64,000 nt of DNA from the NCBI GenBank assembly GCA_021202015.1, contig JAJQDV010000042.1, positions 1-64,000 on the forward strand, read 5' to 3'. The stretch is from Clostridiales bacterium (GTDB taxonomy: Bacteria; Bacillota; Clostridia; Lachnospirales; Lachnospiraceae). The notes beneath the pieces were generated by a model, which was not told the DNA's origin, searched no databases, and worked only from the letters and a program-made list of their open reading frames with translations. Shown piece by piece: positions 10,298 to 21,200 of this stretch. Both the position numbers and the translations under genes were made by a program. Position 1 is the stretch's first letter. Every line of letters begins with the position of its first letter.

Positions 10298-10370
10298 GTG
10301 AGGATACGGGAAGGAATTCAGAGAAAGGAATGCATGGTACAAAAGCTGTGCAGGATGAACCGCACGAATT

Positions 10371-12305
10371 ATGAATGAACAAAGACCGAATAACGGTGGA
10401 AATAATAACAATAATAAAAACGGCAGAAACGGACAGAGCCTCCTGTGGTTTGTCATGCTTGCGCTGATCGTTCTCCTGCTGGTTTCCGCTTTTACAAATC
10501 GTGTCAGCAGCCTGACAAACCAGGAGATCACCTATTCCGATTTCCTGAGCATGGTGGAATCGGGTAAGGTGGAGAGCGTTACCATTACATCCAGCGAGAT
10601 TGAGATCACGCCGGTGGAGGATGAGGACGCTCTGTATCAGATTACCTATTATACCGTGAATCTGGGCGATGAGAATCTTTACGAGTTTTTAAATGAGAAC
10701 GAGGTAGAGTATACCGGAAAGAACAGCAGTACCTCCGCGATGCTCTCCAGTATCTTAAGCTTTATCATCCCGCTTGTCATTATATGGGCGGTCTTCGCGT
10801 TTGCCATGAGGCGGATGGGTGGCGGCAGCGGCGGCATCATGGGCGTCGGCAAATCGAACGCCAAGATGTATGTGGAGAAGTCCACGGGCGTGGATTTCAA
10901 TGACGTCGCCGGTCAGGACGAGGCGAAGGAGACCCTGCAGGAGATGGTGGATTTCCTGAACAATCCGGGAAAATACACCGATATCGGCGCGAAGCTGCCG
11001 AAGGGTGCGCTGCTCGTCGGTCCTCCCGGCACCGGCAAGACGCTTCTGGCGAAGGCGGTGGCCGGGGAGGCGGGCGTGCCGTTCTTCTCTCTGGCGGGTT
11101 CCGATTTTGTGGAGATGTTTGTCGGCGTGGGCGCGTCGCGTGTAAGGGATCTGTTCAAGGAGGCTCAGAAGCAGGCGCCGTGTATTATTTTTATCGATGA
11201 GGTGGACGCGATCGGAAAGAGCCGTGACAGCCGCTACGGCGGCGGAAATGATGAGCGCGAACAGACGTTGAATCAGCTTCTTGCCGAGATGGACGGATTT
11301 GACAGCTCGAAGGGCGTGCTGATCCTGGCTGCGACCAACCGGCCGGAGGTTCTGGACAAGGCGCTTCTGCGGCCGGGGCGCTTCGACCGCCGCGTGATCG
11401 TTGACAAGCCCGATCTGAAAGGCCGTGTGGAGACCTTAAAGGTTCATTCCAGACATGTACTTATGGATGATACGGTAGATCTGGACGCGCTTGCGCTCGC
11501 GACGGCGGGCTGCGTGGGTTCCGATCTGGCCAATATGGTGAATGAGGCCGCGATCAATGCGGTGAAGCACGGCAGGAAGTACGTCAGCCAGGCTGATCTG
11601 TTTGAGGCGGTGGAGGTGGTCATCGCCGGTAAGGAGAAAAAGGACCGCATCATGGGGTCGAAGGAAAAACGCCTGGTCGCCTTCCATGAGGTCGGACACG
11701 CGCTGGTCAGCGCGCTGCAGAAGGATTCGGAGCCGGTGCAGAAGATTACGATCGTGCCCAGGACGATGGGCGCCCTCGGCTATACGCTTCAGACGCCGGA
11801 GGAGGAGAAATACCTCGAGACACAGGCGGAGCTGGAGGCGCGTCTTGTGACGTATATGGGAGGCCGGGCCGCAGAGGAGATCAAATGTGATTCTGTCACT
11901 ACGGGAGCGGCGAATGATATTGAGATGGCGACGAAGATCGCGCGTACCATGGTGACCCGGCTGGGTATGTCGGATGAATTCGGGCTGATGGCGCTGGAAA
12001 CGATAGAGAGCCAGTATCTGGACGGCCGCGCGATGCCTACGGTCGCCGAATCCACCACGGCGAAGGTAGATGAGGTGGTGAAGGCGATGCTGCAGAAGGC
12101 CTATGATACCGCGAAGCAGATGATATACAGCAACATTGACATTCTGGAGCGGATTGCCGATTATCTGTATGAGCATGAGACGATCACCGGCAAAGAATTC
12201 ATGGATATTTTTACGGAGATGAGGGCGGCTCATGCGCCTGTGCCGGTGGAAGCGCGTACCGTTGAGGTTATCCCTCCCGCGGGAGATTCGAATCCGAACG
12301 TGTGA
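10371..12305 (+). CDS. ftsH: ATP-dependent zinc metalloprotease FtsH
   Basis: 644 aa; [27 protein letters not shown] zinc protease motif, N-terminal TM segments. Confidence 0.99.
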   Translation: MNEQRPNNGGNNNNNKNGRNGQSLLWFVMLALIVLLLVSAFTNRVSSLTNQEITYSDFLSMVESGKVESVTITSSEIEITPVEDEDALYQITYYTVNLGDENLYEFLNENEVEYTGKNSSTSAMLSSILSFIIPLVIIWAVFAFAMRRMGGGSGGIMGVGKSNAKMYVEKSTGVDFNDVAGQDEAKETLQEMVDFLNNPGKYTDIGAKLPKGALLVGPPGTGKTLLAKAVAGEAGVPFFSLAGSDFVEMFVGVGASRVRDLFKEAQKQAPCIIFIDEVDAIGKSRDSRYGGGNDEREQTLNQLLAEMDGFDSSKGVLILAATNRPEVLDKALLRPGRFDRRVIVDKPDLKGRVETLKVHSRHVLMDDTVDLDALALATAGCVGSDLANMVNEAAINAVKHGRKYVSQADLFEAVEVVIAGKEKKDRIMGSKEKRLVAFHEVGHALVSALQKDSEPVQKITIVPRTMGALGYTLQTPEEEKYLETQAELEARLVTYMGGRAAEEIKCDSVTTGAANDIEMATKIARTMVTRLGMSDEFGLMALETIESQYLDGRAMPTVAESTTAKVDEVVKAMLQKAYDTAKQMIYSNIDILERIADYLYEHETITGKEFMDIFTEMRAAHAPVPVEARTVEVIPPAGDSNPNV

Positions 12306-12346
12306 GGACAGGAGGTATTTCGGGATATTGTAAAGGGCAGGGCAGC

Positions 12347-14227
12347 ATGTTTGATATTCAGGAAGAACTGAAAAAGCTTCCCGATCATCCGGGAGTTTAT
12401 CTGATGCATGACGCGAAAGACGCGATCATCTATATCGGAAAGGCGGTCAGCCTGCGAAACCGGGTGCGCCAGTATTTTCAATCGAGCAGAAATAAAGGCG
12501 CTAAAATCGAAAAGATGGTAACGCAGATCGCTCGTTTTGAATATATTCTCACAGATTCCGAGCTCGAGGCGCTTGTGTTAGAGTGCAATCTGATCAAAGA
12601 GCACAGGCCGAAATATAATACGATGCTGAAGGATGACAAGACGTATCCTTATATCAAAGTGACTCTGGGAGAGACTTATCCCAGAGTCCTCTTTTCGCGT
12701 CAGATGAAAAAGGATAAATCGCGCTATTACGGCCCGTACACCAGCGCGGCCGCGGTCCGGGACACGATCGACCTGATTCGCAGAATCTATCAGCTTCGCA
12801 GCTGCAGCAGGAATCTGCCGCGGGATATCGGGAAGGACAGACCCTGTCTGAATTATCACATTCACCAGTGCGGGGCGCCGTGTCAGGGATATATACGGCC
12901 GGAGGAATATCAGAAAAAGGTTCGAGCGGCGATGGATTTTCTGGGAGGCCGGTATACACCTGTGATCCGGGAACTGGAGGAAAAGATGGCTGCTGCCGCC
13001 GCCGGGCTTGATTTCGAAAAAGCCGCGGAATACCGCGATCTCCTGGGCAGCGTAAAGCAGATCGCGCAGAAACAGAAGATGACGAGCTTTGACGGAGAGG
13101 ACAGGGATGTGATCGCGCTGGCGATGGACGACAGGGACGCGATTGTACAGGTTTTCTTTGTCCGCGAGGGAAAGCTGATCGGACGGGAGCACTTTCAGGT
13201 CGCGCTCGGGACGGAGGACACGCCCGGGGAAGTAACGTCCGCCTTCCTCCGCCAGTATTACGCGGGGACGCCGTTTATTCCGCGGGAAATCATGCTGCAG
13301 ACGGAGATTGGGGATGCCGCAATCATTGAAAACTGGCTTTCCGCCCGAAGGGGATCCGGTTGTGTACTCCGCGTTCCAAAAAAAGGAAGCCGGGAAAAAC
13401 TGGTTGAACTGGCGGCTCAGAACGCGCAGATGGTGCTGACGCAGGATCGGGAGCGAATCCGGCGCGAGGAGGGACGCACGATCGGAGCGGCCAGAGAGAT
13501 TGCCGCTTTGCTGGACATGGAGTCGATCCGTCGTATGGAAGCTTATGATATTTCCAATATAAATGGTTTCGAATCTGTGGGATCTATGGTAGTATATGAG
13601 AAGGGCAGACCCTGCCGCAGTGATTACCGGCGGTTTAAGCTGCGCACGGTGACCGGACCGGACGACTATGCCTCCATGCGGGAGGTGCTGACGCGCCGCT
13701 TCGCGCACGGGATGGAGGAGAGGGAGCAGAACCGGCAGAAACAGCTGGGGGAGGAGTACGGGAGTTTTACCCGTTTTCCGGATCTGATTCTGATGGACGG
13801 AGGAAAGGGGCAGGTCAATGTCGCGCTGGAGGTGCTTGATGAGCTGGGACTGTGCATACCGGTCTGCGGGATGGTGAAAGACGATCACCACCGGACGCGC
13901 GGACTGTATTATCAGAACGAAGAGATTCCGATCGATACGCATTCCGAAGGGTTTCGCCTGATCACACGGATCCAGGATGAGGCGCATCGGTTTGCCATTG
14001 AGTACCACCGTTCTCTGCGGAGCCGCGAGCAGGTACATTCCGTCCTGGACGATATTCCGCTGATCGGTCCGGAGCGAAGGAAGGCTCTGATGCGGCGTTA
14101 TCAGTCGCTGGAGGCGATCCGGGAGGCCGGTGTGGAGTCACTGAAAGAGGTGGACGCCATGAATGAGCGGGCGGCGGAGTCGGTTTACAGGTTTTTTCAT
14201 GACGGCGGCAGCGGCAGTACGGACTGA
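12347..14227 (+). CDS. uvrC: Excinuclease ABC subunit C
   Basis: [47 protein letters not shown]; UvrC-like. Confidence 0.98.
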   Translation: MFDIQEELKKLPDHPGVYLMHDAKDAIIYIGKAVSLRNRVRQYFQSSRNKGAKIEKMVTQIARFEYILTDSELEALVLECNLIKEHRPKYNTMLKDDKTYPYIKVTLGETYPRVLFSRQMKKDKSRYYGPYTSAAAVRDTIDLIRRIYQLRSCSRNLPRDIGKDRPCLNYHIHQCGAPCQGYIRPEEYQKKVRAAMDFLGGRYTPVIRELEEKMAAAAAGLDFEKAAEYRDLLGSVKQIAQKQKMTSFDGEDRDVIALAMDDRDAIVQVFFVREGKLIGREHFQVALGTEDTPGEVTSAFLRQYYAGTPFIPREIMLQTEIGDAAIIENWLSARRGSGCVLRVPKKGSREKLVELAAQNAQMVLTQDRERIRREEGRTIGAAREIAALLDMESIRRMEAYDISNINGFESVGSMVVYEKGRPCRSDYRRFKLRTVTGPDDYASMREVLTRRFAHGMEEREQNRQKQLGEEYGSFTRFPDLILMDGGKGQVNVALEVLDELGLCIPVCGMVKDDHHRTRGLYYQNEEIPIDTHSEGFRLITRIQDEAHRFAIEYHRSLRSREQVHSVLDDIPLIGPERRKALMRRYQSLEAIREAGVESLKEVDAMNERAAESVYRFFHDGGSGSTD

Positions 14228-14283
14228 AAACAAAAGAAATTTTCGGGTTCGCATCAGGAAAAAACCAAATCGGGAGAGGGAAT

Positions 14284-15219
14284 ATGCAAAAGATCAGTGT
14301 AAAACAGTTTGCGGAGAAAATGAGGCTTACCTGTCAGACGCCCGGAATCAATATGGCGGAGAGGTACATTACAAAATCGGAGGTCAACCGTCCGGCGCTG
14401 GAGCTGACCGGATTTTATGACTGTTTTGCGAAGGAACGGATTCAGGTGATCGGGAAGGTGGAGAACGCCTATCTGGAGCACCTGCCGGAGGAAACCCGGC
14501 TCCGGCAGATTCAGAAGCTTATGGAGATGGATATGCCCTGTCTGGTGATGTGCCGGGGCTATGAGCTTCCGAAGCAGGAGCTGGAGATTGCAAAAAAGAT
14601 GGGAATTCCGGTCCTGGGCACCAGGAGGGCGACATCCAATTTCCTCTCTGAGGCGATTCTTTATCTCAGCGGTGAGCTGGCGCCCGGCATATCCATTCAC
14701 GGTGTGCTTGTCGACGTGTATGGCGAGGGAATACTGATCATGGGGGAGAGCGGAATCGGGAAAAGTGAGGCGGCGTTGGAGCTGATTCGCCGCGGCCACC
14801 GCCTGGTCACCGATGATGTGGTGGAGATCCACAAGCTGAGCGACGATACCCTGGTCGGAAAATCTCCGGAAATCACGCAGTATTTTATTGAACTGCGGGG
14901 CATAGGGATCATCGATGTAAAGACATTGTTCGGTATCGAAGCGGTGAAAGAGAAGCAGGCAATCGATCTGGTCATCAAGCTGGAGACCTGGACAAAGGAG
15001 AGGGAGTATGACCGTCTGGGTCTTGAAGAGCAGTATCTGGAGATCCTTGGAACGAAGATCGTCTGCCATTCGGTGCCGATCCGCCCGGGGCGGAATCTGG
15101 CGGTCATCTGTGAGGCTGCAGCCGTAAATCACCGGCAGAAAAAAATGGGCTATAACGCGGCGGAGGAGCTTTATAAGAGAGTACAGCGAAACATCGTGGA
15201 GGATAGAGAGGAGTTTTGA
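14284..15219 (+). CDS. hprK: HPr(Ser) kinase/phosphorylase
   Basis: 311 aa; GESGIGKSEAALELIRRGHRLVTDDVVE and C-terminal K/MGYNAAEELYKRV signature. Confidence 0.98.
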   Translation: MQKISVKQFAEKMRLTCQTPGINMAERYITKSEVNRPALELTGFYDCFAKERIQVIGKVENAYLEHLPEETRLRQIQKLMEMDMPCLVMCRGYELPKQELEIAKKMGIPVLGTRRATSNFLSEAILYLSGELAPGISIHGVLVDVYGEGILIMGESGIGKSEAALELIRRGHRLVTDDVVEIHKLSDDTLVGKSPEITQYFIELRGIGIIDVKTLFGIEAVKEKQAIDLVIKLETWTKEREYDRLGLEEQYLEILGTKIVCHSVPIRPGRNLAVICEAAAVNHRQKKMGYNAAEELYKRVQRNIVEDREEF

Positions 15220-15220
15220 G

Positions 15221-16627
15221 ATGGAGAGAAAGAACGCGTGGGAAAAGTACAGTGAGGAAGAGCTTGGGCGGGTATTTGATTTCGCGGAGGAGTACAGGGC
15301 ATTTTTGTCCGCCTGCAAGACGGAGCGGGAGTGCGTGACGGAACTGACGGCGAGAGCGGCCGCGGCCGGTTTTACGGATCTGAAGGATGTAATAGAACAG
15401 GGGATTGTGCTGAAACCGGGAGATCGCGTATTCGCGGATAATCAGGGCAAAAACCTGGCGCTGTTTGTGATCGGCAGCAGGTCGATGGAAGAAGGTATGA
15501 ACATTCTCGGAGCGCATATTGATTCGCCGCGGCTGGACCTGAAACAGAATCCATTGTATGAGGATACGGGGATGGCGCTTCTGGATACGCATTATTACGG
15601 CGGGGTGAAAAAATACCAGTGGGTGACGATCCCTCTGGCGCTGCACGGCGTGATCGCGAAAAAAGACGGCTCTGTTGTGCAGGTCAATGTCGGTGAGAAA
15701 CCGGGAGATCCGGTATTCGGCATCAGTGATCTTTTAATCCACCTGTCTTCGGCGCAGATGGAGAAGAAGACGGCGAAGGCGATTGAGGGAGAGGATCTGA
15801 ATATCCTGATCGGCAGCATTCCCATGCAGGTCTCTGAGAACGGCGATGAGAAAGAGAAGGAAAAAAAGAAAAGGGTACAGGAAAACATCCTCCGGATTTT
15901 AAAGGAGCAGTATGACATTGAGGAGGAGGATTTCCTTTCCGCGGAGATTGAGGTGGTTCCGGCCGGAGAGGCGAGAGATTACGGCTTTGACCGCAGCATG
16001 ATCATGGGTTACGGACACGACGACCGTGTCTGCGCGTATCCTTCCTTTGCCGCCATGCTGGAGGTGTCTGCGCCGGAGCGGACGAGTGCCTGCCTGCTGG
16101 TGGACAAGGAGGAGATCGGCAGTGTCGGGGCGACCGGCATGCATTCCCGGTTTTTTGAAAATATCGTCGCGGAGGTAATGAACGCGTGCGGGGATTACAG
16201 CGAACTCAAGCTGCGCCGCGCCCTGCAGAATTCGTGTGCGCTCTCCTCCGATGTCAGCGCGGCTTTCGACCCGAACTATCCGGGCGTGATGGAGAAGAAA
16301 AATGCCGCGTATTTCGGGAAAGGGCTTGTGTTTAACAAATATACCGGCTCCCGCGGAAAGTCCGGCTCCAATGACGCCGGCGCGGAGTATGTGGCGCAGG
16401 TCCGCGGGATTATGGATAAGGGAAATGTGAATTTCCAGACCGCGGAGCTCGGGAAAGTGGACGCGGGCGGCGGCGGAACGATCGCTTACATTCTCGGGAA
16501 TTATAATATGCAGGTGATCGACAGCGGGGTGGCGGTTCTGAACATGCACGCGCCGTGGGAGATCATAAGCAAGGCGGATCTCTGGGAGGCGAAGCGCGGC
16601 TATGGAGAGTTCCTGAAATACGTATAA
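15221..16627 (+). CDS. M18 family aminopeptidase
   Basis: 468 aa; LGAHIDSPRLDLK, GYGHDDRVCA, LVDKEEIGSVGATGM. Confidence 0.93.
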   Translation: MERKNAWEKYSEEELGRVFDFAEEYRAFLSACKTERECVTELTARAAAAGFTDLKDVIEQGIVLKPGDRVFADNQGKNLALFVIGSRSMEEGMNILGAHIDSPRLDLKQNPLYEDTGMALLDTHYYGGVKKYQWVTIPLALHGVIAKKDGSVVQVNVGEKPGDPVFGISDLLIHLSSAQMEKKTAKAIEGEDLNILIGSIPMQVSENGDEKEKEKKKRVQENILRILKEQYDIEEEDFLSAEIEVVPAGEARDYGFDRSMIMGYGHDDRVCAYPSFAAMLEVSAPERTSACLLVDKEEIGSVGATGMHSRFFENIVAEVMNACGDYSELKLRRALQNSCALSSDVSAAFDPNYPGVMEKKNAAYFGKGLVFNKYTGSRGKSGSNDAGAEYVAQVRGIMDKGNVNFQTAELGKVDAGGGGTIAYILGNYNMQVIDSGVAVLNMHAPWEIISKADLWEAKRGYGEFLKYV

Positions 16628-16712
16628 AAATACTGCGGCGCACTAACGTCTGTGAAAGTCGACTGCTCCGCGGAAAATCGGTCTATGGACGAAACGTATG
16701 TGAGGTATACGG

Positions 16713-17657
16713 ATGAATCATGCTTGTATATATAAGGATCTGTGTCAGATCGCCGGAGAAGGAGCCGTGCTGCGCGATGAGCCCATGAGCCGGCATACGA
16801 CATTCCGTGTCGGAGGTCCGGCGGACTTTTTTGTGACGCCGGATTCGGCGGGCCTGCCGGGGGTGACGGCGTATTGCAGGGAACACGGGATTCCCTGTCT
16901 CGTGATCGGAAACGGCAGCAATCTGCTGTGCGGCGACGGCGGCATGAAGGGAGTCGTCGTCGAGATCGGGAAGCGGATGTCTGATATTCGGATAGAAGGC
17001 ACGAAGGTGTCGGCGGAGGCGGGCGCACTTCTGTCCGCCATCGCGGCGCGGGCCGCGGAGGCAGGGCTGACCGGCTTCGAGTTTGCCGCCGGGATACCGG
17101 GGAGTATCGGCGGTGCCGCTGTGATGAATGCGGGCGCTTACGGCGGAGAGATCAGGGATATTCTGACGGAAGCGGAGGTTCTGACAGAGGATGGAGAGAT
17201 CGGCACGATCTCGGCGGATGATCTGGAGTTTTCCTACCGCCATAGCGTCATTCCCGAAAAAAATTATATCGTTCTGCGGGTCATTCTGAGGCTGAGAGAA
17301 GGAAATCCGAAAGAGATTTACGCGCGAATGGCGGAGCTGAAGGAAGCACGCGTTTCCAAACAGCCGCTGGAGTATCCCAGCGCAGGCAGCACGTTCAAAC
17401 GGCCGGAAGGATATTTTGCCGGAAAACTGATCGAGGACGCCGGTCTGAAAGGATATTCCCGCGGCGGCGCGCAGGTCTCGGAAAAACACTGCGGCTTCGT
17501 GATCAACAGAGGTCAGGCCACAGCGGAGGACATCCGTGCCCTGATGGAACACATACAGCAAACCGTCAGGGAGAAATACGGCGTGGATCTGGAGCCCGAA
17601 GTGAAGTTTATCGGTAAATTCCGAACATCAAAGACAGCGATTGCGAAATTCCCTTAA
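16713..17657 (+). CDS. murB: UDP-N-acetylmuramate dehydrogenase
   Basis: TTFRVGGPADFFV, GFEFAAGIPGSIGGAAVMNAGAYGGEI, NPGSTFKRP-like YPSAGSTFKRPEG. Confidence 0.98.
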   Translation: MNHACIYKDLCQIAGEGAVLRDEPMSRHTTFRVGGPADFFVTPDSAGLPGVTAYCREHGIPCLVIGNGSNLLCGDGGMKGVVVEIGKRMSDIRIEGTKVSAEAGALLSAIAARAAEAGLTGFEFAAGIPGSIGGAAVMNAGAYGGEIRDILTEAEVLTEDGEIGTISADDLEFSYRHSVIPEKNYIVLRVILRLREGNPKEIYARMAELKEARVSKQPLEYPSAGSTFKRPEGYFAGKLIEDAGLKGYSRGGAQVSEKHCGFVINRGQATAEDIRALMEHIQQTVREKYGVDLEPEVKFIGKFRTSKTAIAKFP

Positions 17658-17757
17658 AACCACGGTACAAGGGAAGAAAAAATTCAACGCAGGCACTCCC
17701 TGTGTCTGCGTTGAATTCTTTTCTTCCCTTGCCGATAACGTAAGGAACTTCGCAATC
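17639..17757. repeat. ~119-bp imperfect palindromic (MITE/REP-like) element between murB and rapZ
   Basis: Outer arms GATTGCGAAATTCCCTTA / TAAGGAACTTCGCAATC and inner arms CAAGGGAAGAAAAAATTCAACGCAG / CTGCGTTGAATTCTTTTCTTCCCTTG with loop GCACTCCCTGTGT. Confidence 0.8.
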
Positions 17758-17784
17758 ATCCATATACTGAAAGGAGGCGACCTC

Positions 17785-18657
17785 TTGAAATATGTTGTGG
17801 TAACCGGCATGTCCGGCGCCGGGAAAGCGACCGCGCTGCGGTTTCTGGAGGACATGGGTTATTTCTGTGTGGATAACCTGCCGCTTCCTCTCCTGGATAA
17901 ATTTTTTGAGCTGACGGAGGGCGGCGATCCGGTTCACCCGGCGCTTGTCCTGGGGCTGGATATCCGCAACGGATCCCTGCGTGAGGCGGCGGAAACGATC
18001 GGACAGCTGAAGAAACGGGGCAAGGATATTTCCGTCGTTTTCCTGGACGCGGATGACGATATCCTGCTGAAGCGTTACAAGGAGACGCGCCGCATTCCCC
18101 CTCTTGCCGGAAATGACCGGATCGAGATGGGGATATCCCGGGAACGCGGGCAGATCAGTTTTTTAAAGGAAACTGCGGATTATATTATAGATACCAGCTG
18201 CCTTCTGACACAGGAACTGAATCTGGCGCTGGAAAATATTTTTCATCTGGAAAGGCAGTATGACAATCTGTTTGTGACAGTGTTGTCCTTCGGCTTTAAA
18301 TACGGGATTCCTTCCGACGCGGATCTGGTGTTTGATGTTCGTTTTCTGCCGAATCCTTATTATATTGAGTCTTTGCGGCCAAAGACAGGAAATGACCCGG
18401 AGATCCGTCAGTTTGTGATGAAGAGTCCTGCGGCGGAGCAGTTTCTGGATAAGCTGGAGGATATGATACGGTTTCTGATTCCGCATTATGTCCGGGAGGG
18501 AAAGCACCGGCTGGTGATCGCCATCGGCTGCACCGGCGGGAAGCATCGTTCCGTCACCCTGGCGAACGGGCTTTACCTGCGGCTGCAGGAGAATCAGACC
18601 TATGGCCTCCGGGCAGAGCACCGGGATCTCGATCAGGATGCGAAACGGGGAAAGTAG
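17785..18657 (+). CDS. rapZ: RNase adapter / nucleotide-binding protein RapZ (YvcJ)
   Basis: TTG start after AAAGGAGG; YVVVTGMSGAGKATALRFLEDMGYFCVDNLP, GCTGGKHRSV. Confidence 0.96.
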   Translation: MKYVVVTGMSGAGKATALRFLEDMGYFCVDNLPLPLLDKFFELTEGGDPVHPALVLGLDIRNGSLREAAETIGQLKKRGKDISVVFLDADDDILLKRYKETRRIPPLAGNDRIEMGISRERGQISFLKETADYIIDTSCLLTQELNLALENIFHLERQYDNLFVTVLSFGFKYGIPSDADLVFDVRFLPNPYYIESLRPKTGNDPEIRQFVMKSPAAEQFLDKLEDMIRFLIPHYVREGKHRLVIAIGCTGGKHRSVTLANGLYLRLQENQTYGLRAEHRDLDQDAKRGK

Positions 18658-18730
18658 AGAGGATTCACTTTTGCAGGAATGAGAGAAGATTCCGATCATT
18701 TCCGGCTGAAATGAAAAACGGAGGGAACCC

Positions 18731-19792
18731 ATGTCGTTTTCGGGAGATATTAAACAGGAGATCGCGCGGCAGCTTCCGGACGATTACCACTGCCTGCTGG
18801 CAGAGATCGCAGCCATTATCCGCTATGCGGGGATTCTGGACGGCGACGCCGACTGCGGCAGGATTACGGTGGAGACGGAAAATGTGACGCTCGCCAGAAA
18901 ATATCTGCGTCTGATCAAAAAGGCCTTTGATATTCCGGTAGATCTGGATATTAAAAAGTTTCCTTCCGGAAAGAGCCGTCTGTATCGGATCGTTCTGGAT
19001 TCCGACGGCAGAAAATCCCCTTCTTCTTTTGAGGACGGCGCTTTCCCGGAGCATGTGCGGCGGGCAGCGGAACCGGGCGCCGGACAGACAGCTTTGCCTC
19101 CTTCAGACGGGGTTTTTCAGGAAATTCAGGCGGGAGACCGGTTTTCGAGAGTGTGGCGGGAGACGGCGGACTGGGAGCGGGACGGCTTCCGGGAATGTCT
19201 GCTGGAATATCCCTGCTGCCGCCGTGCGTTCATAAGGGGCGCGTTTCTGACATCCGGTTCCATGAGCAACCCGGGAAAATCCTATCATTTTGAGATTGTC
19301 TGCAGGGAAAGTCAGGGGGCGGAGGAGCTCTGCCGGGTCATAGAGACCTTTGATATCGATCCGAAGATCATACAGAGGAAAAATAAATATGTCGTATATC
19401 TGAAGGACAGCCAGGCCATCGTCGATATTCTGAATGTGATGAGCGCGTCGAACGCGCTGATGAATCTGGAAAACATACGGATCATCAAAGAAATGAAAAA
19501 CAGCGCGAACCGTCAGTACAACTGCGATTCCGCAAATATCAACAAGATGGTCCGGACGGCGACGCGGCAGATGGAGGACATCCGTCTGATTGAACGGCGG
19601 ATGGGGTTCGGCAGACTGTCCCCGGCGCTGCGCGAGATGGCAATTGTGAGGCTGGAGCATCCGGAGGAGTCCTTAAAGGAGCTCGGAGAATATCTGAACC
19701 CCCCGGTCGGGAAATCCGGAGTGAACCATCGATTAAAAAAACTGGAGGAGATCGCAGAGACACTGCGGCGGGAGGATTCATACCATGAGTAA
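18731..19792 (+). CDS. whiA: DNA-binding protein WhiA
   Basis: MSFSGDIKQEIARQL..., RRAFIRGAFLTSGSMSNP, NSANRQYNCDSANINKMV, C-terminal LGEYLNPPVGKSGVNHRLKKLEEIA. Confidence 0.97.
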   Translation: MSFSGDIKQEIARQLPDDYHCLLAEIAAIIRYAGILDGDADCGRITVETENVTLARKYLRLIKKAFDIPVDLDIKKFPSGKSRLYRIVLDSDGRKSPSSFEDGAFPEHVRRAAEPGAGQTALPPSDGVFQEIQAGDRFSRVWRETADWERDGFRECLLEYPCCRRAFIRGAFLTSGSMSNPGKSYHFEIVCRESQGAEELCRVIETFDIDPKIIQRKNKYVVYLKDSQAIVDILNVMSASNALMNLENIRIIKEMKNSANRQYNCDSANINKMVRTATRQMEDIRLIERRMGFGRLSPALREMAIVRLEHPEESLKELGEYLNPPVGKSGVNHRLKKLEEIAETLRREDSYHE

Positions 19793-20678
19793 AAACAGAT
19801 TGTTTTTTATCTTCAATCCAAAAGCGGGAAAGGGGCTGATCCGGGTTCATCTGGTGGATATCCTGGATGTTTTTGTAAAAGCGGGTTATGAGGTCGAGGT
19901 GTACCCGACGCAGGAAAAGGGGGATGCGACGCGTATGGTCTCGGCCTGTGCGGATGATTTTGACCGGATCGTCTGCAGCGGCGGCGACGGTACGCTGGAC
20001 GAGGTGGTCACAGGGCTGATACAGTCCGGTTCCCATACGCCGGTCGGGTATATTCCGGCGGGTACGACCAATGATTTTGCCAGTTCCCTAGAAATTCAGG
20101 GAAGCATGGAGGAAGCGGCTGATATTGCGGTCAAAGGGAATGTATTTCCCTGCGACGTTGGGGCGTTTAATGATGATACCTTTATTTATGTGGCGGCGTT
20201 CGGCATTTTCACCGGTGTGTCCTACCAGACAAACCAGAAACTGAAACAGTTTCTCGGTCACGCGGCTTATGTGGTCGAAGGGGCCAGAAGCCTGACGGGA
20301 ATTACCTCCTATCCCCTTGAGATCGCCGTAAACGGAGAGACGCTTCAGGGCGAATTCGTGTACGGGATGATCACAAACGCGCGTTCTGTCGGCGGCGTGA
20401 AAAACCTGGCCGGGAAGGATGTGGAGCTGGACGACGGGCTGTTTGAGGTAAAGCTCATCCGCATGCCGAAAAACCCGCTTCAGATCAGCGAGATCATGGC
20501 GAATCTGCTGCGGCCGAGGGAATGCGATACGCCCTATATTTTTTCGTGCAGGGCCGCATTCATTGAAATTCACAGTGAAGTCGAGGTGCCCTGGACGCTG
20601 GACGGGGAATTCGGCGGCGAGCATAAGGATGTGCGGATCGTGAATCGCAGCAGACGGGTCAGTTTTCTGGTGCCGTGA
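19785..20678 (+). CDS. Diacylglycerol kinase family protein (YegS/BmrU-like)
   Basis: IFNPKAGKG, CSGGDGTLDEVVTGL, GYIPAGTTNDFASSL motifs. Confidence 0.93.
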   Translation: MSKNRLFFIFNPKAGKGLIRVHLVDILDVFVKAGYEVEVYPTQEKGDATRMVSACADDFDRIVCSGGDGTLDEVVTGLIQSGSHTPVGYIPAGTTNDFASSLEIQGSMEEAADIAVKGNVFPCDVGAFNDDTFIYVAAFGIFTGVSYQTNQKLKQFLGHAAYVVEGARSLTGITSYPLEIAVNGETLQGEFVYGMITNARSVGGVKNLAGKDVELDDGLFEVKLIRMPKNPLQISEIMANLLRPRECDTPYIFSCRAAFIEIHSEVEVPWTLDGEFGGEHKDVRIVNRSRRVSFLVP

Positions 20679-20736
20679 TTCGTTCCTTCAAATAATATAG
20701 TGAACGACAAAAACAAGTTGTCTTTCATTACTGATA

Positions 20737-20792
20737 AGGCATTTGCCCGGGTACGGATATTTTTCGTTCCGTACCGGGCAGGTGCTTTTTTT
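20737..20792 (+). terminator. Strong hairpin terminator after diacylglycerol kinase
   Basis: GCATTTGCCCGGGTACGG...CCGTACCGGGCAGGTGCTTTTTTTG stem-loop with T-run. Confidence 0.75.
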
Positions 20793-20844
20793 GTCATATA
20801 GGAAAGTTCTCCGAACTTCCTATATGACAAAAAACGCTCCGCGG
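20793..20844. repeat. Hairpin + GCTCCGCGG short intergenic element (copy 2)
   Basis: GTCATATAGGAAAGTTC-TCC-GAACTTCCTATATGAC then AAAAAAC GCTCCGCGG. Confidence 0.6.
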
Positions 20845-21070
20845 TGGATGTACCCACAGGGCAGACCCGCACAGCTCTGCACGCTTGTTCACTAAGCTCG
20901 TACAACTCGCTAAGTGAGCCAATGCGTCGCGCGATAGGAAGAATGTCGCTAAAAGCGACCGCGCTCGGCGCGAGAATGCGCCAAGGCGCATTCTTTTTCA
21001 TACGCACAGGGGTTCGTTGCGGGAAGTGATTGAAAAGCTGACAGGCAATGAACCTGCAAGGGGCAAAATG

Positions 21071-21099
21071 TTGACAAATAGAGCTGTATCGATTATGAT
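21071..21099 (+). promoter_or_regulatory. Predicted sigma-A promoter (TTGACA-17 nt-TATGAT)
   Basis: TTGACA 21071-21076, 17-nt spacer, TATGAT 21094-21099, upstream of lipoprotein gene. Confidence 0.7.
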
Positions 21100-21200
21100 T
21101 TAAAGGTATATACGGTTTGTCACAGAGGTGAGTTATGACAGAATTCAGTGAAAGTTGTTAATGTTTTATGCAAAATAAATGAGATGAGGAGATCAGGTTT

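Noticed and set aside
12578-14038. 486-aa reverse-strand ORF opposite uvrC
   Set aside because: Shadow ORF over a convincing UvrC; no RBS or recognisable motif.
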